Origin: Triplophysa rosa
Taxonomy: Eukaryota; Chordata; Actinopteri; Cypriniformes; Nemacheilidae
Direction of reading: 5' to 3'
Assembly (NCBI RefSeq): GCF_024868665.1
Contig: NC_079904.1
Coordinates: 1,906,315 to 1,970,314 of the forward strand
DNA: 64,000 nucleotides
Positions 32,878-44,470 of this stretch are shown here, one piece after another. Position 1 is the first letter of the stretch. Each line of letters starts with the position of its first letter. The notes under the pieces were generated by a model. The model was not told the origin of the DNA, ran no database searches, and saw nothing but the letters and a program-made list of their open reading frames with translations. Position numbers and translations under genes: made by a program.

Positions 32878-33478
32878 CAGCTGTGGAAAAGATTAATTTG
32901 AAATTTATTTTTTGTTTTTTCTGAATTGACTATTTATAGGTATGCGTTTAGATAAAATGATCATTTTTGTTTGAACAATTTATCTCCCAAATTTCAAATA
33001 AAAATATTTGCATTTCTTTGCAGAAAATGAAAACTGGAGAAACAGGTGAAAATAACAGAAGAGCTGCTCTGTATTTTTTTAAGACCTCAAACACTGTAAA
33101 AAAAAAGATTGGTTCAACTTAAAAAAATGAAAAGTAAAAAAAATAACCTGGTTGCCTTAAAATGTTGAGTTAAGTCAACTTAAAAATATTAATCAACTCA
33201 ACGAGTTCAGTCAAGTCAACTAGATATTTGTTGAGTTACTAATATTTTTAAGTTGAATTAACTAAAAATTTTAAGGCAAGCAGGTTGTTTTTTTTACAGT
33301 GAAATATGTTCAGATTCACTTTTAAGCAATACAACATTCATATTTCTACATGAAAAGATCAAAAAATATTTATTTGATTTTGATGCAATTCAACAGACAC
33401 TGGACTGGACTGACCACACATCTAGAAATGATGATTAAATTAACATTTGGAATGGTCTCTTAATTTTTTCCGCGGCTG
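32878..33478. mobile_element. Tc1/mariner-like MITE, copy B, with TA target site
   Basis: The termini cagctgtggaaaagattaa and ttaattttttccgcggctg mirror each other with three mismatches and are flanked by TA on both sides. It shares several internal blocks with copy A at 5794-6275. It is interrupted by the MITE 33092-33301. Confidence 0.8.
33092..33301. mobile_element. 210-bp cactgtaaaaaa MITE inserted in copy B
   Basis: The ends cactgtaaaaaaaaa and ttttttttacagtg are inverted repeats. Internal halves also mirror (ggttgccttaaaat-gttgagttaa against ttaaggcaagcagg). Flanking aaa on both sides may be the target duplication. The same terminus is seen at 45180 and 52067. Confidence 0.85.
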
Positions 33479-33479
33479 T

Positions 33480-34693
33480 ATATTTTTGTCAGCACATTAT
33501 CATCTTCAGAGACACAGATGTCTGAGTGTTTTAATGCGGCACACTTAAGAAACTTGAAGGAAGTTCAGAGGCTGAAATGTAACCACATAAACACAGAGAA
33601 GGATTCAAACAAACTCGAGCAGAATGTAATTCATAATGCAACACAAGTGTATGTTATATTCTCAGAGTGGCATTAGAGACTTTACAGCTGAACATTAGTG
33701 AAATTTCTGCAGTTTTCTCTTTCAGTTCATGATGGGGAATGCTGATGTTTGCAGTGTTTGTGTTCTGGCCTTTTGACATTGATTAAATCACTGTTTTTGT
33801 GTGTTTTTGCTTTGCATTATGCAGTAGAGGATGTTCTAAACTCTGCATTGTGTCGCAGCACATTTTCAATAAGCTCAACTTTGTCACATCTGCAGTGGTC
33901 AACCTCTCAAAACACTCTCATGAAAATTAATTTCACAGAATCGCTGTGTGTTCTATCTATTCAGCAAAACCGCATGGATGTGCATGTCAGGAGACAGTTC
34001 TGTATCGTCATTCTACTCTGATTTGAGCTCAGTATCCAATAATGTTTCTTATGACTGTATTTCTTTGGATTTATCCTCCATTTTGTGTCATTCTTGCAAC
34101 TAATGATGAAAAATAAAGAAAGCTATTTTACATTTGTGTGACTTCATAATCTTTCTGTGTTACTGGATGAATTATGTACAGCGGCCCAAGAACGTGTTTG
34201 GATGCTTAAGTCACACAAAAATCAAAGTGCAGTCGGTTTTGATCAGCTGATGTCAAGGTACTGCTGTGATACCGGTCACAGAAAAACTTTGACACTAAAT
34301 CCTGCTGATGTTTTTAATGTCGTTATAGTGAAACGCAGAGACGAGAAGGAAGATTGTGATTTATACACAGAGGCGGCAGAGATGTTTGTGATGATGTTTT
34401 GTGTCCTGCATACGGATACGGTGAGATTTCATTGTTTTATGAGATGCACGCTCTTGATTTCTGACTCTTGCTGCCTGCAGGCCAGTCCAGCCGTGCGTGT
34501 GTAAGAGAGAGAAAGAGAGATTCAAAGGAAATGTTTAGACACACTTTCACAACATGATCTAATATTTTCCTGTCTGTGTGTCTGTCTGTCTCATGAACTC
34601 TTGTCTGGTGTTTGGATCTGTGGGACCTGTTTTCAATGTTTACTTAAAAAGATTATCATATTTTTTAAAAATCCAATCTCTGACCTTTCAACA
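33480..34693. other. Intergenic DNA, nothing recognised
   Basis: No repeat with clear ends was found. Open frames of 90 and 115 residues at 33749-34021 and 34157-34504 have no recognisable domain, no convincing splice context and ordinary composition, so they are not called genes. Confidence 0.6.
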
Positions 34694-35517
34694 CAGTCTC
34701 ACGGGAATTGTCACGAATTGTAATCTATTAATTCATGTTTACTGACACGAATTTCCCCCTTTTTTTGTGTCAGTCAGCACGACTTTCCATCGAATGTATT
34801 TTAATACGAGGTATCTTTCATATGTATAAATACTAGGGCTGTCAAAAGATTAATCGCGATTAATCGCATCCAGAATAAAAGTTTGTGTTTACATAACATA
34901 TGTCTATGTGCTGTGCTTAGTAATTTTGTATTTATAAATACAAACACATACACAAGTATACATATTTAGGAAATATTTACATGTATTTATTTATATTTAC
35001 CAATAATTGAAATTATATATAAATGTTTATTAATATTTAGATTTTTCTTAAATATATGCATGGATGTGTATGTGTTAATAAATACAAAATTACTATGCAC
35101 AGTAAACAGATAAATATTATGTAAACACAAACTTTTATTCTGGATGCGATTAATCGCGATTAATCTTTTGACAGCCCTAAATACATATATCAACACGCAA
35201 TTTGATAGAACTTTATACCCATCTTGCAAGGTGGCTCATTCGTGTGAATTCCTATCTCCTACGATCTCATTGGTATGTTTTGTTTTGGTATGATTTGACT
35301 TTACCCTGTGACGTTAGGTTTAGGGGCGGGGTCAGGGGAACTATTTATCATTGTTTTGCCACCTATAGTGAAACTTGCGTTTTTTTAGCAAAAATAGCCT
35401 TTGCGGCTGTGAATTTAGGGTGAAGTGTGTTAAGTGACAATGAGGATATTCGTGTCCAAGAACACAAATTAATAGATTCCAAATTTCGTGTCTATGCCAC
35501 GAACTGCCGTGAGACTG
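34694..35517. mobile_element. 824-bp element with cagtctcacgg ends, containing a hAT MITE
   Basis: The ends cagtctcacgg (34694-34704) and ccgtgagactg (35507-35517) are perfect inverted repeats, with further mirrored sequence inside (ttgtcacgaattgtaatcta against tagattccaaatttcgtg). It is the host of 34834-35178. It contains gttaggtttaggggcggggtc, related to 3826-3843. Confidence 0.75.
34834..35178. mobile_element. 345-bp palindromic MITE rich in taatcgcgattaatcgc
   Basis: The left arm tagggctgtcaaaagattaa (continuing gcgattaatcgcatccagaa) is mirrored over about 60 bp on the right. Flanks share aaatac. The arms contain the self-palindrome ttaatcgcgattaa. It is probably of hAT type; the 8-bp duplication is not exact. 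Confidence 0.85.
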
Positions 35518-36414
35518 GACGTTTTTCATATTCAACATAAGCCAAACAACAATTTTGACTTCATGTGATTTCATAAATGCGACACGGGTAAATGACAAAT
35601 ATTAATCATATTCTGTTTATTATGTTTGTGGGATAAAGTAAACATCTGTTAAGTATTTTTGCAAGTGTAATGGCTGTACTGGTTTTAAAACAGAATGAGT
35701 AACAAAAAGATAAAAGTCATACTCTGTAATGTCTCTCATGTTTGTGATGTAACCTTGAAATGTTTTGTTGCTCCTCTCTCTCACATAAGCTCAGTTTAAC
35801 TCTCGAGGACTTCCGTCACCTTTAGACTCAATCTAAATATCTCTTATCTGTACTGAATTCAACCTCAGACGTCCATTAACGTGTCCGCGTGTGTCCTCCG
35901 CTCTATAGTCTCATTGAACTTTATCACATTTCTCTCTCTCTCTTTCTCTGCTCTGTGTTGAGCAAATGTCACAGATTTGTTCATACACTCACTTCCAGTC
36001 CATTATAATAACATGAGGATTGATGGCTCTCATTGTTTTGATTTTATTTCGAAGGTCTTGCATAGGTTTTGTTTCATAAATGGGATTAAATCCGCAGAGC
36101 TGAAATGACTCGTTTAGATGTATTTTAAACCCTTTCACTGGAGCGGCACTGCATCTCTGTGTCCTTGAGCAATTGATTCAACTGACTTGTTTTAATTGAT
36201 AGAAGCCTCATCTGTTAAATAACAAAAATGTTGTCATTAATATAGTATTTACTGCTAGAATGATCAAATTTGTCTTAGTGGTTTCTCATGCTGATCCTTA
36301 GGTGAAGTAAAAACAAGAGGTGGTTGAGAGTTAACTCTTTGTCAACGTATAAAATGATTGTTATGAACAGGACAAATTTGTTAAGAAATGTTGAGTTTAT
36401 ATGCTTATTTCAAC

Positions 36415-36545
36415 CCATCGTTGGGTTAAAAAATGGAAAAATTGAACAGTTTTGGGTTAAATATAAACATTCTCTGGGTTAAATCAACCCAACGGTTGGG
36501 TTTGTTCATTTTGACCCAACAATGGGTTGAAATAACCCAACGTAT
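36415..36545. repeat. Dispersed repeat of aacccaac / gttgggtt units
   Basis: Alternating gttgggtt and aacccaac motifs (caacccatcgttgggtta, aacccaacggttgggttt) form a short palindromic cluster. A related copy lies at 31025-31125. Confidence 0.75.
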
Positions 36546-37044
36546 TTTATAGATGAGTGTATTGAGATCTCTCACTTCTGTTTCTGCGGAATTTGGTTTC
36601 TTGAATAATCCGTGTGCGATGTGAGATGTTGTTGAGAACTGAATGATTTATTTCTGTCAAGGGAAACATGCAGGACAATTTAACAAGTCTTCTAGTCATT
36701 TCATTGCAGTCTTGAAGGAACGATTGAGATGTGAATGAGATCTTATTCAGATTCCTGAATATATGGTACATCCACTTCCACGGTGATCTGAATTTTGTTC
36801 TTCAGTTAAAACCAGCACATCAAGTCATCACCCTGTTAAAGCAAACAACACAAATTGTAATGGTGTCCATTACAAAAAAAAACATTAGGAACCATTACAA
36901 AATTCCGTTTATGTAATCTGTTATTGGTTTTATTCCAGTCAGATTTAATAGTGCGCACATCCCACTGGCAGAACACAACACGTCACCAAAACTATTACAA
37001 TTTGTATTATGTCCAATATGCTCAATAAAAATGTTTTTAAAAAG

Positions 37045-37165
37045 AAGTTCAGCCAATCAGCGCTTGCTTACGTCACGGGTCATTCCTATCCTGCTGGTTT
37101 AGACTTCCGGCCTGTGGTGCGAACACAACAAAAAGTGGGTACTTCCGGCAAATCACAAAATCGTT
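37045..37165. promoter_or_regulatory. Promoter-like motif cluster without a recognised gene
   Basis: In 120 bases there are a CCAAT box (agccaatcagcgc), a CRE-like ttacgtcac, and two ETS-type motifs (acttccggcctg, acttccggcaaa). The cluster falls in an ordinary intergenic stretch. An 89-residue open frame runs through it but has no known domain. It could be a relic transposon promoter or an unannotated start site. Confidence 0.35.
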
Positions 37166-37279
37166 CCTGCGGTCCGAAAGCCCCTAAAGAGAGACTCTCT
37201 GTGACAGTCTGTGATGTGATGATCACCGCTCCCTTCTTGTTTATTTTGAGCTTCATTTACATTATAATTGATGTGTAAT

Positions 37280-40200
37280 TTTATCATTGTTTATAGTTAC
37301 ATTCCTTGTTCATATTCCCTGGTTAAAATGTTTCCAGTTGGATGATGGTGGACATGAAATGTTATGTTATAGATTATAAATGAAACTTCCTCTATCGCAT
37401 CCAAACAGCCGACTCTCATTAGTCCATGCGTTTTCTACAGGGCGATGGCCATTATCTTTTTTCTTTTGCATTGCACTTACAGCGAGCTGAAGTTTAGTCA
37501 TGTGCAAACTGTGTGATGAAGTCAGACGGCACAGACGTGAGGTTCTGCTGTCCTGCGTCTTGTTCCCTGCGACTGATTCTCATAACAGGTTCTCCAGTCA
37601 CGCGTTACTGTGTGTGTCTCATTTCACTGCATCACGGCATCTGAGTGATCTCATCTGGTGTGGACGTGATCTTTGCATGTACTTCTAGTGACTATAACAC
37701 ATGCATGTAGCTGAAATTGACTTGAAGCTCTTAAATGAGTTCTTGAATGATGTTAAATTGATACTTCTACACAACTGAGAACGCCATTAAATGGTTTAAT
37801 GAGCTTTTGAGTTTTTCTTCTGGCTTGACTCATAGACCGCTCATGTGTTGTGTTTGGCCCTGGAATTGCTGCTTGCGGCTGTATTTCATCGTAGGCCTAC
37901 ATCCGGTTCATTCCAGTGACCCCAGAGAAAGTTCTGAAAAACATCTTTACTTGTTTGTTTACATCTGTGCAGCGAAATAATTGTGATGCACGAGGTCAAT
38001 GGATTAGCTCACATTTGACCCAATAGCTTGTAGCAAATAGTTTCTTTTGAAGCTTTCTTTACCGTATCGACGTGCTTGAACAGTGAAGCGTGAATTTTTA
38101 ATTGCGTGTGTGGATGACCTGGAGCTTCACGCTGCGTGACGCTGAAAATATGGATCGGGTTGTACAGGAGAGGCATGTAGACAATCGATATGAAAAGTGT
38201 ATAATTATGGTGTCAAGACTTGAAGGCGTCTGTTACACTAACACTGGAGAGAAAGAGAACGGAGAGGGAGGCGCTTCATGACTGCCCTTCAGAAAAACAA
38301 GCACAGATGAGGTTTTATGTTTTGCTTAGAAATGATAAATTAACTATTAAGATGTGTTCGCATTGCAATCGTATTTTAACTAAAATTCTCATTATAGTGA
38401 AGTGGGGAAAAAACATTACTGCTATCTACATGCATAATAATATTCATTTTAAAATGCCATTAGGCATTAGATGAATGGGCTGACATTCTTTTTTTGAACG
38501 AGATTTCCGAATATTTTTATTCGTAATTTCTCGTTTGCACTAACTGTGAAATACTTCAAAGATATTTCAAAGGCTGGTAACGTGCTCATCCGGTAACCTT
38601 GAGAGATGTTCAGAGGAATCATGACACAGCAGGTCGTGGCAGTCGGACAGCCGTACACAGAGTTATTCTGAGCCCTTCCCATGTGCAGCCGCCCAATTAC
38701 GTTTCACACTTGTCTGGTACTCGTGTTGTTCGGCCAGAGTGGAGAGAGAGAGAGACTGTGGACTTGCTGTCAGGAAACTATATACTATATGCTGCCTCCC
38801 TTATATATAAATATCGGTGTGTGTGTGCGTGCGTGCGTGTTCGTTACATGACCTCTTGAAATTGCATGTCTCTTTTGATAACATCTGCTCTACTGTAAAC
38901 AACATAACAAGAAATATTAATACATTATACAATAAACTGTTGCTGTTTACAATCTACGGCACTGAAAAAATAACTAGTGCACAAACTTGCCACACCATTT
39001 TTTAAGTACATTTTTTTTAAATGCGTGCAAAACACCTGACACAAAAATGAAGTAGGGTGCATTAATGTTTTTATTATAAATTCTGGTCATGATAAATAAT
39101 TCCTGTACATTTTATAATATCGTGTTTTTTTGCAACATAACTTAACATATTGTGTTACAGTACAGTACGATTTCTGCAAATTCGGCAATAATGTCGTAAA
39201 TTATACATGCACCATGAGCACAGTACATTTTTGTAGATAAAAAGTTCTTTTGTAATTTTTTTAGTATTTTGTTATTTTTATGTAAGTTTTGATTAATGTT
39301 CTTGCAATTTTGTTACAATCTATCATTCATTCAGATATATAGGTGGCTGTGTTTTGCTAGATTCAGTTTGTTATCCGTGTTACATGCACACAGAAACTGC
39401 ACACATACTGTACATTATGCACACGAGACTTTGGCGCAGCTCCACAGTTGACCAAAAAAACTGCTCTCGTCTCAAAGACAGAATTGACATTTTTAAAGTG
39501 ACCTGTTGCTCTGTTTAAGAACAGAGATTTTATTGCGAGATTCAGGTGCTCTCTGCTTGACAACACGTGTCCAACCTGCGGCTGTAATTTAAGTTTGTGG
39601 TTTCGGGTCACGAGGACTCCAGCAGCAGATCTTCTGTTGTTATCTGCTTTTCCACATCGCTTATAAATGCCTGCTGAAGTGCTTTCGCATTGGCAGAGCT
39701 CCTAATGTGCCGTTTATCACAGTGGGACGCACAGTCTTTCTAAGAGGCTTGTGGATTACTCTGAAACACCTCACGCTTTCACCGTTCACAATGATGTGTT
39801 GATGTTAATGGGAAATACAGGAGGACTGGAGCAGGAGTCCAGTGGTGATCCAGAGAAAGACGACGAAGACAGCTCCATTCGTGGAGAACTGCTCTTCTTC
39901 CTTTTTTCTTTTATATGTTGACGTATCGTGCAGATATGTGTTCAATTAGAGCAATGCAAACGTTGCGAGATTCTCAGGGAACGCACATGCAGATGAAAAT
40001 ATATATCCTGAAGTCGCTTTGGATCAAAGCATCTGTCAAATGTTGGATTTTTGCTCATATCATGACTCATTTAAAGCGCTGTTTTATTATTGATCATCAG
40101 GGTTTTGTAGTTACTTCGGCGAAACCATCGATGAGAACTTCTCAGCAGCACATCACATTTGATTGAGAAAACCAAATCTAGGCATATTCCTTCAGCAAAA

Positions 40201-40880
40201 CTCTCAGAAGAAGATTGCATCAATGTCGCATTTTGTTCTGCACTCGAGCTTAATTGAATCTAAGTGAAAAATAACTGGCCGTGATGCTTGTGCAGCAAAA
40301 TCACTTGTATCGATCATCATTAACTCTGTTTAATGTCTTGCTGAATTCAGTGGCCAGAATGAAATTACGGCAGCGACTCGTTCATATTTCAGTGTCTCCC
40401 GCCGGCCGTGGCTTTGTGTTCCTGCTTGAATGGATCCGTCCCACACACATCTCTCCATTGATCACGCGTTCAACGGCTGCAAAGTTTTCTGCCCCGGAGG
40501 AGCTTTCTGGAAGCGCAGACGACGTAAACGACAAATTTTCACGGATTTATAGTCATTGAGGCTTTCGCGTGGACACACGCAGACGGAAGCTTTATGAAAG
40601 CCATAGATCTTTCTGATAATAACACGAGACGGGGATATTGTGTTAGATGATGATAAGACAATGACCAGAGACAGATAAAGTCAACTGTTGGTTGGTAAAC
40701 TGTTAATAGTCGACGTCAGCAGACGCTCACATTCTGAACACAGATGTTATCTTGTATGGGCCGGGCACGAGCGGTGATGTGTTTTCAGTGGCAGTTTTAT
40801 TGATCTAATGATGACTCTTTGCTAAACCTCCAGAGCGGTCATGTAGAGCCCAAGGCCCCATGTTCACAGAAACAAACAGA
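37280..40880. other. Intergenic DNA with possible conserved blocks
   Basis: No gene was found. The stretches 37390-37480, 38590-38710, 39640-39780 and 40330-40510 are balanced in composition and free of repeats, so they may include conserved non-coding elements. A (gt/gc) microsatellite lies at 38814-38842. Open frames here lack domains. Confidence 0.45.
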
Positions 40881-40889
40881 AAAGTATGG

Positions 40890-41310
40890 AGGTGGATCTG
40901 GATTTGGGTCAATTAGAGCAGTGGTTCTCAAACTTTTTCGTTGTAAGGCCCCCTTTGTGTTAAGTGTATCGCTTTGCGGCCCCCCATATAAAGACGTATA
41001 ATCTTAAACTTAGAATTTTAATTAAACCAAAAACATTCAGTTATAGAATGCTGGAACATCAATTCGTTTGGTTGGTGGTGTCATTTTTCTGATGTTTGAT
41101 TGCATAAAATCTATGATAAATTTCTATATTTCATAAAATGCCACAAAATCTGTGGCCCCCTGGATCCATCTTGGGGCCCCCCAGGGGGCCACGGCCCCCA
41201 GTTTGGGAACCACTGAATTAGATGACAGATGTTTGAGTTTAGATTTAGATCTTCAATAATATTGACTTTTGATGGCAAATCTGAGCTCAGTTTGAGATCT
41301 CTTATTCCAT
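40890..41310. repeat. Local repeat family L, copy 1, interrupted by a MITE
   Basis: Flanking pieces gatttgggtcaattagag and gatcttcaataatattgact, ttttgatgg-caaatctgagctcagttt and gagatctctta also occur at 50960-51130 and 58190-58440. The cagtggttctcaaact MITE is inserted in this copy. Confidence 0.7.
40919..41215. mobile_element. 297-bp cagtggttctcaaact hAT-type MITE
   Basis: The TIRs are cagtggttctcaaact and agtttgggaaccactg. Flanks aattagag (40911-40918) and aattagat (41216-41223) match in 7 of 8 positions. It is in opposite orientation to the copy at 21421-21686. It disrupts a member of the local L family. Confidence 0.9.
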
Positions 41311-42220
41311 TGCTTTCACTCATGGACTCTTATACGTGCGTGTAAAGGTCCCCCGGTGTGTTGAGATTGAGAATGTACATGCACACATGCATTCTGTTGC
41401 ATAAATCGACATGTTAAAGCATGAAGCATAAAGCATAAAGATTTTCTCTCTAGGACGAAATCTGTGTTTAGCCGACCTGGGACCGAGTCGATTCTCCTGT
41501 ATGTCTTTATCACGCTCTCTTCCTCGTTTGGGTGTCTTATCGAGCGGATCGTCCAAAGGGAGATAAAACACTCTGAAGTCAGAAAACAGTTCCAGTCGAT
41601 GATAGATGCAGATTACTTACTGTTAATCATTTGTTTATGGTTCCCAGAATGCTTTGCATGAGGCTGATATTTTTCTGTAAAAATAAAGACTTCTCAATGT
41701 TTAATGTTCATTTATCTTTAAACAAATGTTTATGTTTTAGATGTTTAAGGACTGGGCAATGATTTAGAAGAGTTTATTTCTCTGAATGGTAGGCTAACTG
41801 AGAGGCCATCGACACGGAGACGCGATTAGCTGTATATGTAAAGATTAGAGCTGTGTCTGAATTCTCCCCCTATCTCCTATAGTGCAAGTGTCCGCCATTT
41901 TGTAGTGTTCTCCGAATTCTGAGTTCCCTGCATTCCTTCACTACTCTTTACCCACAATGCATTCTGATTTTGAGTGTACATCCGATGTACATTCGTTCAC
42001 TCATTATTTCCCATGATACAGCGCCAATCAACCGTCTGATTAGAATCAGCTGGAGAGTGACCGGTGCTGGAATAAAGACTCGTTTAACATCACTGGTACA
42101 ACAAGTTTCTCAGTACAGGTAGTTTTGCCTGATCACTTTTCTAACTTTAATATATAGTGCACCTGTGAATGACTGAACGTTTAGGTTTAGATGTTATTTT
42201 ATGTCTTTTTGTGTGTGTAG

Positions 42221-42446
42221 AGATGAGTCACGTGTGTGTTCAGAACCGAGAGTCTGATCCAGATGGCGATGTGAGTCCGTCCCCTGCGAGACCAGCGCTG
42301 GCACGTCCGTCCAGATGTGTCCTTTATTCTTTATTTACACCTGAACTCATCCATCAGCACATCTGTGTCATGGGACACGCCCCACTGAGTCTCGTCCGGG
42401 TGAAAGTCGACGGATCTGTTAACCGCAGATGGTTTCTATCCAAGGT
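42221..42446 (+). CDS. Orphan exon-like ORF, function unknown
   Basis: I do not recognise this product. A pyrimidine-rich tract and gtgtgtag precede an open frame starting at an ATG (42223). It encodes MSHVCVQNRESDPDGDVSPS, a Pro/Ala/Arg-rich stretch, then LFTPELIHQHICVMGHAPLS, LVRVKVDGSVNRR and WFLSK, and ends at a plausible donor aag|gtcagt. The sequence is GC-richer than its surroundings. Upstream at about 42020-42119 is a CCAAT-containing stretch ending in a possible donor cag|gtagtt. No further exons could be joined with confidence. It may be a first coding exon of an unannotated gene, a relic, or chance. Confidence 0.3.
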
Positions 42447-44284
42447 CAGTCTCTAATATACCCAAAGAACCTTTACGTTTCTTTTCCTTCTAAACTTCAT
42501 GTGATGATGTAGATGTGGATCTTTCTATATACTGTAGTTGCAGTTTTGGTAATACAAGTGTTATAGAATTATAAGATCAGTTGAGTAAAATTATTGCATC
42601 TGAATCATGAATGACTTTGCTAGAGAGAAATAAAGCAATTCTATTATTTTGATCTATAGTACTTTAGCTATAAAGTTGCTTGATAACATTCATCTTAATG
42701 TCTTTTGTTCGGCTGGCGTGTGACAATTTAATTTAATTTATTTGACATCAATTATAGACATTGAAAAATGCTTTTACAGTAAATCAATAGTTTTTGTATT
42801 AGTTGCACTAATAATCATACGTTTTTCTGGCCGTCTGCATATGTACGTACTCTTGCATTTAATGCGGAAGTGCATCTCGCTGTCATTTATATGCATGTAA
42901 AATGATTTATGTTTGCTGGTAGTCGCAGAACAACACACACACGCGCTGAACAAGCAACACATTCATCTCACTTTCTCCAGCGCTTGTGTGTATTATTCCA
43001 TTATCTTCTCATGGTTTTTTTTATAGCTCCTGTGATAGTCATAACGCTTGATTTATGCTCTCGTCTTCCGGGGTTTTCCGCACCTGTTTACTGAGGTCAT
43101 TCTCCAGACAGTCTGAGCATTGGCTTGTTTTCTGAGCCAGAACATCCTCGACCTTTGAACCCGGGCAAAACACAGCACTCCAGTCCTGATGGGATGAGAA
43201 ACACGTCCAAAAACAAGCATGAGAGCCAAACAGATTAGAGCCAACAACCGGATCACAAAAATCCTTTCATATTCTCCCAAGAGAAATATAGATTCTGACG
43301 ATAATGTTCATTAAGCTTTGAAACCAGGCCTGATGTGAGGTTAAATGATGAGATCTCTGTGATTTTACATTTAATTCTATACAGTCTTGTTTAATTGCTG
43401 AATTCTCCCATGAATGCTGAGGAAAGATCCACCAATCAGAGAATGTGATGTTGCTATGGAAACAGGAATCTTGGCCAATGACCAATGAAGCAAACTTCAA
43501 CACGCCTTTATTTAAATATATCTGAATATGCAAAATAAATGTTTGGTTTAATTTGTTTCTATCGCACTTTTCGTAATTTTGCATTGTTTTGCATTTCCAT
43601 TCCGTATAATCAGACTATGTGTGTCAAATTATTTGAAAGATATTTTGTGTTAAATTGACTCTATTCATTTCGTGATACAGTACATTGTAATATTGTGATT
43701 TATTGAAATCATAACTTTGTGTTTCCACAGCATTATAACAGCTTATAGTTATTAGTTTATGTTGTGAGTCGATTACATCAGCCTCATTGCATCATGCGGC
43801 TTGATTTTATGTTGTCTTGCAGAATCTTTGAGCAATTTTAAAAATCATTTGAGCTTTAAATGAAAGTTATATTGTTGTGATTCATCTTAGAGCGGGTTGC
43901 TTTAGTTCATGGGTGAGAACTCTTTTTAAGAATGACTTTAAACCTCTTTAGACAAAATGACTGAGAAAACCGAAGCCGTAGAACGAGCAGGAATGGTGAT
44001 GATAGAAGCGAGAGCGTGACGGATTGTTAATAGAGCTGGTGTCAGAGACCCGGGAGGTAATGAGGACAATGTTTAAAAGAGCCGGCGCTCAGGGGTCACG
44101 TGTGAGGTCACAGCAGCACAATTACTGCACTCTCCAAAGGTCAGAGGTCACGGCTGCAAAGTTCAACTTTATACTACATTATTCATTCATGTGTGTGAGC
44201 AATAACAATGACTTAAACATGAACCACCTTTTAATATCGAGACTGAGCATTACTAACAGATTATAGAAGAACTTCAGCTTAAAG

Positions 44285-44470
44285 AAAAATCACATCTCAG
44301 TTATTTCTCCTAGACATCAGTGAGATTAAATCCAGAGCAAATGGAAACTTTTGTTAAAGTCTCATTTGCGTCTCGGATATTTCTCTTGAGAAAAAGAGTC
44401 GGAAATGTAACAGATGTCTTCATTAGAGGTTCAGAAGAGATCTCAACAGTCTCAAACTGAGCTGAGGTTC
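44285..44470. repeat. Local repeat family L, copy 2 (reverse orientation)
   Basis: It contains cagttatttctcctagacat, gtctcatttgcgtctcggat and agagatctcaacagtctcaa followed by actgagctgagg. These are the reverse complement of blocks in the copies at 50960-51130 and 58190-58440. Confidence 0.65.

Noticed and set aside
34157..34504. 115-codon ORF in intergenic DNA
   Set aside because: No known domain, no start or splice context, and ordinary composition; length is within chance for the region.
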